The translations under genes and the position numbers were made by a program. Of a DNA stretch of 64,000 nt, positions 36,051 through 43,124 are shown in pieces; within the stretch, counting starts at the first letter, position 1, and each line of letters begins with the position of its first letter. Below the pieces are notes generated by a model. That model was given only the letters and a program-made list of their open reading frames with translations. It searched no databases and had not been told where the DNA came from. The stretch comes from Roseburia sp. (GTDB taxonomy: Bacteria; Bacillota; Clostridia; Lachnospirales; Lachnospiraceae): positions 1 to 64,000 of the forward strand of contig JAFYVJ010000056.1 of NCBI GenBank assembly GCA_017549185.1, written 5' to 3'.

Positions 36051-36848
36051 TTATTCTTGAAAAATCTGCTCTAATTCGCTTCTATTTTTCCTGCTCTTTT
36101 CTCTACGTTGGTTTTCTCCATTCACACAAATAGGTTGACAATTTTGGAGTACTCGGTCGTAAATTCTCTTCTCATCCATGTTCTGTGTTTCTCTCATTTC
36201 CTTTACCGTAAGATTCGTCGTAATGATCATAGGCTTGCCGGAACACACCCTTCTATCAATTACTTGAAACACATTCTCCATCATGTAACTGGAACTACGC
36301 TCTGAACCCAAATCATCAAGAATCAGTAAGTCATACGAACACACCGCTTCTATGTATGCATTCTTATCTGTCGAAGCAAAAATTTGATTGCTGATAGTTG
36401 AAAAATTGGTCATAAGGACTTTCTTCTCCTGCTCAAGCAATGCATTGGCAATACAAGCAGCCATATAGCTTTTCCCTGTACCAACATCGCCCCATAACAA
36501 CAATCCTATATTTTTCTTCTTAACCTCATCCCAATGCTCCACATATTGCTTCGCATATGGCATACAAGGATTAGAACCATTGTCATTTGCAAAATTCCAT
36601 TCACGCATAGCACGCTCCGAAAAGCACACAGAGGTATTCTTCTCTACTTCATGCAAATGCTCGCGTTCCTTACGTTCACGCTCTTCACCTTCAAATTCTG
36701 CTCTTTGGCAAGCACACCATCTTGGATGCGATTTCAATCCAACAACATGTTGCAGATGTTTCGGAAACAACACCACCAAAGGCTCCTTGCATACCGCACA
36801 ATGCTCTAATCCATCTTCACCAATATAAAATTCTCTTTCTTTTTCCAT
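36051..36848 (-). CDS. DnaC/IstB-like ATPase (helicase loader)
   Basis: A 265-residue protein: N-terminal zinc-binding region (HCAVCKEPL...RWCACQRAE), then an AAA+ domain with P-loop LLLWGDVGTGKSYMA, Walker B LLILDDLGSER, sensor TTN and arginine-rich DRVLQNC. This is the DnaC/DnaI-type loader that brings replicative helicase to an origin. It follows the RepA_N gene by two bases, so the pair is probably the replication module of the excised element. Confidence 0.88.
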   Translation of the reverse strand: MEKEREFYIGEDGLEHCAVCKEPLVVLFPKHLQHVVGLKSHPRWCACQRAEFEGEERERKEREHLHEVEKNTSVCFSERAMREWNFANDNGSNPCMPYAKQYVEHWDEVKKKNIGLLLWGDVGTGKSYMAACIANALLEQEKKVLMTNFSTISNQIFASTDKNAYIEAVCSYDLLILDDLGSERSSSYMMENVFQVIDRRVCSGKPMIITTNLTVKEMRETQNMDEKRIYDRVLQNCQPICVNGENQRREKSRKNRSELEQIFQE

Positions 36849-36850
36849 AG

Positions 36851-37339
36851 TTAAAAACTCTCCTTTTCATCGTAGTCATAATCCCTTAAAGGATTATTAT
36901 TATTTTTATTTTTATTCTTATATTTACTAGCGGTCAGTTTTCCGCCATAGTTTGAAACAGTTTTTTGACCCACTCCCGTCGTTTTCCCGACGTCGGATTT
37001 CTGACCTACTTCTTCATCCGGAAACAAAACATATAACCGATTAGGGTGTCCACGACCTTCCTGAATCTTCTCTAGCAGGTCCGCATCTATAAGTTCCTTC
37101 ATAACTGTTTTAATAGTAGTCTCGCACTTATCCATATCCACAGACATCTGATGGACAGGATATATAAAATACACCCTACCTTGAGCATCTAGCCAATGAT
37201 TCTTCTGCGACAATTGCACCTTTCCCAGCATCTGTATGTACAATAGTTTTGCCGTATTACTGATTGGACAATTCAACAGAAACCGCGGCATTAGCAAATA
37301 TGGCGGCATCTTCGTATGTTCATACATGTATTTGCTCAT
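36851..37339 (-). CDS. RepA_N-type replication initiator
   Basis: A 162-residue protein starting MSKYMYEHTKMPPYLLMPRFLLNCPISNTAKLLYIQML, the N-terminal winged-helix domain of RepA_N initiators. The C terminus is Lys/Asn-rich and low complexity, so the protein is shorter than plasmid RepA. GAGGAG lies upstream. Together with the DnaC-like gene it suggests replication after excision. Confidence 0.8.
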   Translation of the reverse strand: MSKYMYEHTKMPPYLLMPRFLLNCPISNTAKLLYIQMLGKVQLSQKNHWLDAQGRVYFIYPVHQMSVDMDKCETTIKTVMKELIDADLLEKIQEGRGHPNRLYVLFPDEEVGQKSDVGKTTGVGQKTVSNYGGKLTASKYKNKNKNNNNPLRDYDYDEKESF

Positions 37340-37341
37340 TC

Positions 37342-38040
37342 TTATACTCCTCTTCCATAACCGGATTTTCTGATTTCCTTTATTATTTTTGCTTGCCTTT
37401 TCTCGGCTTCCTCATAACTTTTCTGACGCTCTTTTCTTTCCCTCTTAAGACGCTTTTCTTTCAAACGTTCATCTCTTCGGTCTTTTCTGCAAACCTTGAG
37501 ATACGACCATACGCCCTTCTTCATATCAGCATTTTTTTCTTCTGCTGCTTTAAGTTTTCTGGAAGCTTCCTTGTAAAATTGCCAGTCTATTCTATGACTC
37601 CGTTCATAGCGTTCTTTCTCTACTTCAAAATCTTTCTTCTGTCTTTCCACCATACGCTTGTAGCTTTCAATCTCTGATTTTAGCCCCTTGATCTCATCCG
37701 CCTTTTGCCGTTCCAACACTTCTACCTTGCGCTTCCACATAGCTAACTGTTGCTCTTGTTCCTCCGCCAAACGATTGGGAAGATTAAGCTCTGTTTGTAT
37801 TTGTAAAAACATTTGCAAAATCAATTCCTGATTCAATTTCAGTCTTCCACCTCTTTCCAACACCAGACACCCTGCCTCTGTCTCCAAATCTGCAATTTTT
37901 CTACGGGCAGAGGTTTCTGATACCCCCTCCGACATTAACAGATTTTTCAATCGCGACATTGAACTTGGATAACGCTTACAAACAAATATTAGTGTTTCAT
38001 AGTTATCCGCTAACTTTTTCATTACTTCCTTTGACTGCAT
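37342..38040 (-). CDS. Winged-helix/coiled-coil hypothetical protein
   Basis: A 232-residue protein. The first 75 residues look like a winged helix-turn-helix (PSSMSRLKNLLMSEGVSETSARRKIADLETEAGCLVLERGGRLKLN), followed by a long, strongly basic coiled coil. It ends two bases before the RepA start, heading the replication operon. A role as DNA-binding partner of the initiator is plausible. GAGGAG precedes the ATG. Confidence 0.7.
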   Translation of the reverse strand: MQSKEVMKKLADNYETLIFVCKRYPSSMSRLKNLLMSEGVSETSARRKIADLETEAGCLVLERGGRLKLNQELILQMFLQIQTELNLPNRLAEEQEQQLAMWKRKVEVLERQKADEIKGLKSEIESYKRMVERQKKDFEVEKERYERSHRIDWQFYKEASRKLKAAEEKNADMKKGVWSYLKVCRKDRRDERLKEKRLKRERKERQKSYEEAEKRQAKIIKEIRKSGYGRGV

Positions 38041-38199
38041 CCTATTATCTCCTCTCTGCGTCTTGTAAATCTCACATTTTGCTAGCTTGAATATTTTTCT
38101 TACACTAAGTACTTAGGGTCAAAAAAAGCTGATTACAAAAAATGTGGCATATTTTTTCATGAATTGATTGCAGAGACTGATATCCACATATAGACGGCA

Positions 38200-38540
38200 T
38201 AACAAAAGGCACCAACCTCCAGACTTGCATCTGAAAATCAGTGCATTCAGACGCCAGAATAGGCATCGCCACTATTTGGTGAAAGTAACAGGATACGCTT
38301 AAAGTTGCATCCCTTTAAGCAGAAAACTTCCCGCCTAGGGCGTTCACTTTAGGGTATCCCCTAAAACCCAATCATCCACTAATAACACTTTTGGCACGAT
38401 GACCAAAAGTTATACCTACTCATATGTTGACAGCAGGCACCCGTAGCTGTGCATAAGGCAAAAAAGAAAGGCTCTGACACCTACATAAAATAAGAATCAA
38501 AGCCTTCTGCCTTAGGAATAGCATAGCACAGCTACCCCTA
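38200..38540. ncRNA. Highly structured non-coding segment, candidate RNA or origin
   Basis: This 550-base gap has no plausible gene but dense perfect hairpins: GCTTAAAG/CTTTAAGC (38297-38320), TTTAGGG/CCCTAAA (38348-38365), CTTTTGG/CCAAAAG (38388-38409) and a nested stem GTAGCTGTGC/GCACAGCTAC (38443-38535) with inner TAAGGCA/TGCCTTA and AGGCT/AGCCT pairs. It is more GC-rich than neighbouring intergenic DNA. It could be a large structured RNA of the mobile-element kind or the replication origin of the element. Strand not determined. Confidence 0.5.
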
Positions 38541-38588
38541 CTGTAAACATATTCAATTATTCGTTCATCTACAATATACTACTTAAAA

Positions 38589-39266
38589 TCATTCCATATA
38601 TTCCTCAAGGCATATTCCCTGTTCATAAATATCCTTTGCAACCTCTACACCTACATAACGATAATGCCACGGTTCATAGCTTGTCCCGGTAATCTCTTGT
38701 TTTCCTACTGGATATCTCAAAATAAAACCATATTTATATGCATTCTCTGCGAGCCATTCATAAACTTCATCATTACTACACTTTGATTTATCTGCATTGA
38801 TGTCCACTGCAATTCCTAGCTGATGTTCACTAGTTCCCGGCAATGCCACCCATTCTTTTGCAGTTTTTTCAGCTCTCGCTCGTGAGTAGCCTTCATTTAT
38901 GTAAGCTTGTATCTTATCATCCAGTATTTTTTGCTGTTCTTCTGCCGTCCTGTATCCCTCTCCGACAATGGGGTATATCCCTTCTGCTCTTGCTGCATCA
39001 AACATCTCCTGTAAAGCAGGATAAATTCTACCATCCACCTTCTGTCCATTTGATAATTCAATCAAGTCAACAACATACTCTTCCGGAATTTCATTCCAAC
39101 GATTCACAACAATTAAATTCCATTCTTCTGAAATCGGGATTTCATGTGTGATTTGTAACTTAGAATAAGCATCTCCTAACAACTGAAATACGATTAACAG
39201 TAGATACACCCCAACTACTGCTTTCAATAGTTTCTTAAACCAATTATCTTTTTTCTTCTTAGCCAT
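38589..39266 (-). CDS. vanY: VanY-type D,D-carboxypeptidase (M15), membrane-anchored
   Basis: A 225-residue protein with an N-terminal membrane anchor (KAVVGVYLLLIVFQLL) and an M15B peptidase domain: EGYRTAEEQQ, SEHQLGIAVDIN (zinc His and Asp), and WHYRYVG (Glu/His-type end). It trims D-Ala from peptidoglycan stems. Last gene of the sigma-ABC operon, four bases after the permease. A diverged copy lies at 44788-45465. Confidence 0.92.
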   Translation of the reverse strand: MAKKKKDNWFKKLLKAVVGVYLLLIVFQLLGDAYSKLQITHEIPISEEWNLIVVNRWNEIPEEYVVDLIELSNGQKVDGRIYPALQEMFDAARAEGIYPIVGEGYRTAEEQQKILDDKIQAYINEGYSRARAEKTAKEWVALPGTSEHQLGIAVDINADKSKCSNDEVYEWLAENAYKYGFILRYPVGKQEITGTSYEPWHYRYVGVEVAKDIYEQGICLEEYME

Positions 39267-39270
39267 ACTA

Positions 39271-40494
39271 CTATGCCTTTAGTCTTCTTGACCAATTCTT
39301 TATTGCAAGCGGCATACAACAAATACCTATTAACACAGGAATTGTGACCAACAAATATGGAGACCATACATATTTTCCCAAAACATTAAAAGTATTCGTT
39401 CTAAAAACATCTGCACTACTACCGACTAATGGTAATAAATCTAATACTTTCTGCAGTTCATATGGAAGATATTGTGTAATCATTAGAGGACCATATCCAG
39501 CTACCAGACTAACCAATAATGCAAGAACTGTATTTTTTACTTTTGCGGATATAAACATTACAACACCTGCAAAACCTATTGCTCCTAATAATGCAAATGC
39601 ATACTCATATATCTCAGCCTGCAACATATTCATAGGAGCGATTGCAAGTGGTTTAATATTTTGAATCGGCATATCCCATCCCGTTGTCCCCATAAAAAAC
39701 AATTGAGATATAATACTCGGAATTACAAGTATTGCAAAGAATTCTACTGTAAATACGAATCCTGTTATTATTTTTACAAATGCAATTTTTTCCCATCCAT
39801 TCTTTGTTGTTAATATCAAAGAACTTGTATTATCATGCCACTCTTCTGCAAATAAAGGTGATAATACAATTGCTAAAAACAATGCCATTACAACTCCTAA
39901 ATCTATAACCATACTCCCAAGAAGCTGTCTCCATCCTTCAACCCATCCATAGCGAAATGGCATTTCTACTTTTTGGGCAATGTTTAACAGATATTCCTTT
40001 TCTGCCCCTACCTGTCCGTTACTTTCCAAGAAATCATCAATTGCCTGTTCTCTTCTTTCGTAATATCCCGTTAGATTATCCGGATTTACATAGCCTATCA
40101 TTGCACGGTATGCTAGCGGACTCGATTCTGGTTCACATAGTTCCGGATATAACACAGAAAGCCAGCTATTGATACTTTTCCAATCTGTTCTATCTGTTTT
40201 TTCTGTTTTAGTCTCTGTTATTATGCGCTGATAATCTTTCACCAACTGTTGTAGAGTTTCATCTGTTAATTCTTCTCCAAATGCCAGTGCATATTTCTGA
40301 CTGTCTTTTATCATTCCATATCCATCAAAATTGTTTCCGAATGCACTTGTGTAATCATCTGAACTTCCAAAAGTAAACCATTGAAAAGATAATATACTTC
40401 CAAATATTACGATATAAATAAAGCATAATAATACACTTATCTTAACCATTTGCTTTCGCCATAATTTTTTATGTTCTAGCCAGAATAGTTCCAT
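39271..40494 (-). CDS. ABC transporter permease
   Basis: A 407-residue membrane protein: one N-terminal helix, a large external domain (residues 40-180), then about five helices including GSMVIDLGVVMALFLAIVLSPLF. This layout is that of ABC-2 type permeases of peptide resistance or export systems. The partner ATPase gene ends one base upstream. A remnant of a second copy of its 3' end is visible at 45549-45660. Confidence 0.88.
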   Translation of the reverse strand: MELFWLEHKKLWRKQMVKISVLLCFIYIVIFGSILSFQWFTFGSSDDYTSAFGNNFDGYGMIKDSQKYALAFGEELTDETLQQLVKDYQRIITETKTEKTDRTDWKSINSWLSVLYPELCEPESSPLAYRAMIGYVNPDNLTGYYERREQAIDDFLESNGQVGAEKEYLLNIAQKVEMPFRYGWVEGWRQLLGSMVIDLGVVMALFLAIVLSPLFAEEWHDNTSSLILTTKNGWEKIAFVKIITGFVFTVEFFAILVIPSIISQLFFMGTTGWDMPIQNIKPLAIAPMNMLQAEIYEYAFALLGAIGFAGVVMFISAKVKNTVLALLVSLVAGYGPLMITQYLPYELQKVLDLLPLVGSSADVFRTNTFNVLGKYVWSPYLLVTIPVLIGICCMPLAIKNWSRRLKA

Positions 40495-40495
40495 T

Positions 40496-41371
40496 TTACT
40501 GTGCTCCTTCCTCTGTCGGAAAATAATATAAATAAAGGTCTTCTAATGTAGCCTCACAAGGAATTGCCTGCTCACTAGGTCTCTTGTCAGAAACAATACG
40601 CAATACTACTTCTTTACCTTCATGTCTTAAATTTGCAACTGTTGTTTTTGCCTGCCATTTTCTTGCTTCCTTCGCAAGCACAGTAAGTTCCCATACTTTA
40701 CCATTTGCTTTTTCTGTCAATTCCTGAACAGTTCCTTGCAATATAAACTTCCCGTTTTTCATCAATAACACTTCATCTGCAATTGCTTCTATATCAGATA
40801 CAATATGTGTGGAAAGAATGACAATTTTATCTTCTGCATATTCTGAAATCAGATTACGGAATCGCACACGTTCCTTTGGGTCTAACCCCGCAGTCGGTTC
40901 ATCTAAAATTAAGATGTCCGGATTATTTAGTAAAGCCTGTGCTATTCCAACTCTCTGTTTCATTCCCCCTGAAAAAGTTTTTACTTTCTTATTTTGTACA
41001 TGGCTTAACCCTACTTCTTCCAACAGTTCCTTTGATCTTTTCATTGCAATATTTTTGGGTATTCCTTTCAATGCAGAAATATACATCAAAAGTTCCATTG
41101 CTGTATAATTTGGATAATATCCAAAATCCTGCGGCAGATATCCCAATACATTTCTATAATCAGCTCCCATTACAGATACTGCCTTACCATTAAACAATAC
41201 TTCTCCGGAAGTAGATTCTAAAATCGCACATAACATTCTCATCAATGTTGTTTTACCTGCACCATTTGCTCCCAAGAGGCCATATACTCCTGGCTTTAAA
41301 GTTGCACTCACACAATCTACTGCAATCTTATTTCCATAATGCTTTGTTACACGGTCAAGCGATAATTCCAT
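40496..41371 (-). CDS. ABC transporter ATP-binding protein
   Basis: A 291-residue ATPase with Walker A LLGANGAGKTTLM, Q-loop YLPQDFGYY, signature TFSGGMKQRVGIAQAL, Walker B ILILDEPTAGLDP and H-loop STHIV. It energises the permease encoded next to it. It overlaps the upstream membrane protein gene by 17 bases. Under ECF sigma control it probably answers cell-envelope stress or antimicrobial peptides. Confidence 0.95.
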   Translation of the reverse strand: MELSLDRVTKHYGNKIAVDCVSATLKPGVYGLLGANGAGKTTLMRMLCAILESTSGEVLFNGKAVSVMGADYRNVLGYLPQDFGYYPNYTAMELLMYISALKGIPKNIAMKRSKELLEEVGLSHVQNKKVKTFSGGMKQRVGIAQALLNNPDILILDEPTAGLDPKERVRFRNLISEYAEDKIVILSTHIVSDIEAIADEVLLMKNGKFILQGTVQELTEKANGKVWELTVLAKEARKWQAKTTVANLRHEGKEVVLRIVSDKRPSEQAIPCEATLEDLYLYYFPTEEGAQ

Positions 41372-42116
41372 ATATTTTTCCTTCCTTTCTCATCTCTACA
41401 ATAAATAACACTTCTTTGAAAAAAAACACCCCAAATACAACAAATGCTATCATCCAAAATCCGATTGCTGATGTAGCATATATCCATGGTATTACTCTTG
41501 TTGAAATTGCCCAGAATATACAAGAAGCCAGCATTGCAACTGCACACGTACGGATACTTTCTTTTCTCTGTAATCGAACAATTCTAAGCATACCTGTCAT
41601 ACATACCAAATATGGTACGAAGCAATACAGCACCATCTGTCCTAATTCACTATCATTATTTGGAAGTGATACTTCTAAGCATAATACGATAGTGATACAA
41701 ACCAAATTAGCAGCCCCTGCCAAAACTAATTTTGCAAGCATAATCTGTGCTCCTGATGCTCTTGTTACTGCTTCAATTTCACTCATGCCATAAAACTGGC
41801 TCTTAAATATCACAGGCATAACAGCCAATACAAATAAAGGCATAAAAACCGGAATGTTCTGAGGAATATCTGCCACGCTTGTAATCATTAGACAAACAAC
41901 AAACAAAGTGACAGCCTGCAAAATGAATATTGGAACTCCTTCAAATCGAAACACATCTGATAAATAGTGAAAGAAACTTGTTCTTGGTTCCATCTTTGAA
42001 AATTTGTATTCTCTCATAATTTCCGTACAACCTTTTATGGTTTCATCCAATCGCTTTGGTTGTATTTCTTGACCCAATGAATGATATAAGCTATTCTCTA
42101 ATTTTCTATCTCTCAT
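41355..42116 (-). CDS. Membrane protein, probable partner of the ECF sigma factor
   Basis: A 253-residue protein: about 60 cytoplasmic residues, then six membrane segments in pairs (IFILQAVTLFVVCLMITSV, MPLFVLAVMPVIF, LVLAGAANLVCITIVLCL and so on). Position directly after, and overlapping, the sigma gene is that of an anti-sigma factor, but no zinc anti-sigma motif is seen. An alternative is a second permease subunit of the ABC transporter. Confidence 0.7.
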   Translation of the reverse strand: MRDRKLENSLYHSLGQEIQPKRLDETIKGCTEIMREYKFSKMEPRTSFFHYLSDVFRFEGVPIFILQAVTLFVVCLMITSVADIPQNIPVFMPLFVLAVMPVIFKSQFYGMSEIEAVTRASGAQIMLAKLVLAGAANLVCITIVLCLEVSLPNNDSELGQMVLYCFVPYLVCMTGMLRIVRLQRKESIRTCAVAMLASCIFWAISTRVIPWIYATSAIGFWMIAFVVFGVFFFKEVLFIVEMRKEGKIYGIIA

Positions 42117-42624
42117 CTTGTTGCTCCTTTCTCATAATTTTAAGTCCATTCCGAACTCTGCTTTGTGCAGTTCTCATATTGCACCCCATTACTTTTGCTA
42201 TTTCATGAAACTCAAGTTGTTCTCCAAAACGTAAAATAATAGCTTCACGCTGCTCCGATGATAAAACATTTAAAAGATATGCTATTTCCGCTCTATCCTC
42301 CACTCGACGAATTTCATTACACTCATCTATCAATATTTCTTCATCTTCTAATAAGGAAAATGGAGTTTTTCGACTTTCATCAATACACAATCTGTTTGCA
42401 ATCGTGTATAAATACGCTTTGAATTTTTTCTTTCCTTTATAGTCTGATATGTTTTTAAATAACTTAAAAAATGTCTCTTGTGTTAAATCTTCTGCCTTTT
42501 CCTTACTGGCACAGTGCCACTTACAATACCGGAGCATGGATGTATAGTAGCGTTTAATCAGTTCTTCCGCTGCTTGCTCATCACCACTTTTTATCTGTTC
42601 TACTAATTCATCATCACTCAACAT
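42106..42624 (-). CDS. ECF-type RNA polymerase sigma factor
   Basis: A 172-residue sigma factor with region 2 (YYTSMLRYCKWHCASKEKAEDLTQETFFKLFKNI, core binding and -10 recognition) and region 4 (LSSEQREAIILRFGEQLEFHEIAKVMGCNMRTAQSRVRNGLKIM, -35 recognition). First gene of the operon that runs through the ABC transporter to vanY. It probably activates its own operon in response to envelope signals. Confidence 0.93.
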   Translation of the reverse strand: MLSDDELVEQIKSGDEQAAEELIKRYYTSMLRYCKWHCASKEKAEDLTQETFFKLFKNISDYKGKKKFKAYLYTIANRLCIDESRKTPFSLLEDEEILIDECNEIRRVEDRAEIAYLLNVLSSEQREAIILRFGEQLEFHEIAKVMGCNMRTAQSRVRNGLKIMRKEQQDER

Positions 42625-42768
42625 GATCCATCCTCCTTTCCTGAGTCTCTATATATAATAACGTTCCACAATCGCAAAATGATTAAAGAATTCCTTAAAT
42701 ATTTACAAGGACTACTTTAGCATTATATTTTATATTCTTTCGCTCTGATAGAATTTATATTTCCCATC

Positions 42769-42800
42769 AAAAAACACTCCCAGGTTTCCACCTGAGAGTG
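42769..42800 (-). terminator. Terminator just inside the element after truncated spoIIID
   Basis: CACTCTCAGGT and ACCTGGGAGTG (minus strand) enclose GGAA and are followed by six T. It stops transcription entering the element from the spoIIID promoter, 25 bases beyond the stop of the truncated frame. Confidence 0.9.
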
Positions 42801-42822
42801 CTCCTACTTTATCCCTATTCAA

Positions 42823-42984
42823 TCACCCAAACAGCCTTACCTTTCCACCGTTCCGCATTGTTACCTCCACATGTACAGTACTCTTGCTAATCCCAAAATG
42901 CTTCGCTGCATATCTTACAGTCGTATTGTTGTCAATTATGTACCTGGCAATCTCCATTGCACGTTCTTCTATATACCCTTTCAA
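42823..42984 (-). CDS. spoIIID: spoIIID, 5' part (interrupted gene)
   Basis: From TTG 42984 (AGGGGA eight bases upstream) the frame reads MKGYIEERAMEIARYIIDNN and TTVRYAAKHFGISKSTVH, the N-terminal half of SpoIIID up to the middle of the recognition helix. It then runs 15 element-encoded residues (VEVTMRNGGKVRLFG) to a stop. SpoIIID is a mother-cell DNA-binding protein acting between sigma-E and sigma-K. The truncated 53-residue form lacks half of the DNA-binding motif and the basic tail, so it should be inactive until joined to the 3' part at 29388. Confidence 0.85.
   Translation of the reverse strand: MKGYIEERAMEIARYIIDNNTTVRYAAKHFGISKSTVHVEVTMRNGGKVRLFG
42871..42875 (-). other. Attachment junction of the spoIIID element (far side)
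   Basis: TACAT at codons 37-38 of spoIIID, shared with 29384-29388. Identity around it is patchy but in phase: TACATxxGGAxGTAAC is common to both junctions. The element circle junction would have rough dyad symmetry (ATTGTACC ... GGTAACAAT), as serine recombinase attP sites do. Confidence 0.7.
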
Positions 42985-42990
42985 AAAAAT

Positions 42991-43025
42991 CCCCTGCAAT
43001 ATGTTTTTTACATTGTATGCAGGGG
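42991..43025 (-). promoter_or_regulatory. Hairpin that can mask the spoIIID ribosome-binding site
   Basis: CCCCTGCA and TGCAGGGG are perfect arms around an A/T loop. The downstream arm on the minus strand is the ribosome-binding AGGGG of spoIIID, and the upstream arm overlaps the putative -10 region. Read-through RNA could fold and hide the site, whereas RNA started at the local promoter lacks the first arm. Confidence 0.55.
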
Positions 43026-43041
43026 CTAGATTACTTATGTT
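43012..43041 (-). promoter_or_regulatory. Putative sigma-E-type promoter of spoIIID
   Basis: On the minus strand CATACAAT (43019-43012) matches the sigma-E -10 consensus closely. AACATAAG, 14 bases upstream (43041-43034), is a weaker -35 match. B. subtilis spoIIID is a sigma-E gene, which supports the call. Confidence 0.5.
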
Positions 43042-43085
43042 TTGATGTTTGTATAAGTTTCTCTTCTTTTAGTTAAAATAATATC

Positions 43086-43124
43086 GCAATTGTTCAGTAC
43101 CTTCATAATTACGATTCGCAGTCC
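43086..43124. repeat. Partial copy of the interspersed intergenic repeat
   Basis: GCAATTGTTCAGTACCTTCATAATTACGATTCGCA matches the left half of the copy at 11140 apart from scattered changes (quoted only in part elsewhere). The right half is missing, and the yyaL remnant begins where it stops, so the repeat appears to have replaced the 5' end of that gene. Confidence 0.6.

Larger units (their letters stand above)
29384..42875. mobile_element. Skin-like intervening element inside spoIIID
   Basis: A 13.5-kb segment splits spoIIID between codons 38 and 39, with both gene halves in the same orientation. A full-length large serine recombinase gene occupies one end, ending at the junction. Cargo includes RepA_N and DnaC-like replication proteins, RloA/RloB, SEC-C and YkgJ proteins, a structured non-coding segment, and a sigma factor-ABC-VanY operon. 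The layout matches the skin element of sigK and other sporulation-gene insertions removed in the mother cell. The split and its in-frame repair are seen directly; developmental excision is inference. Confidence 0.8.

Noticed and set aside
38200..38540. Group I or group II intron, RNase P, tmRNA or 6S RNA
   Set aside because: No domain V, P7, tmRNA tag or RNase P core sequences are seen; the segment remains unassigned.
29384..42875. Ordinary prophage
   Set aside because: No capsid, terminase, tail or lysis genes are present; replication, defence and transport cargo point to an integrative element.
42841..42984. Transposase-like helix-turn-helix fragment
   Set aside because: The motif looked like a transposon HTH at first, but the whole segment matches the SpoIIID N terminus and has its partner half at 29249-29388.
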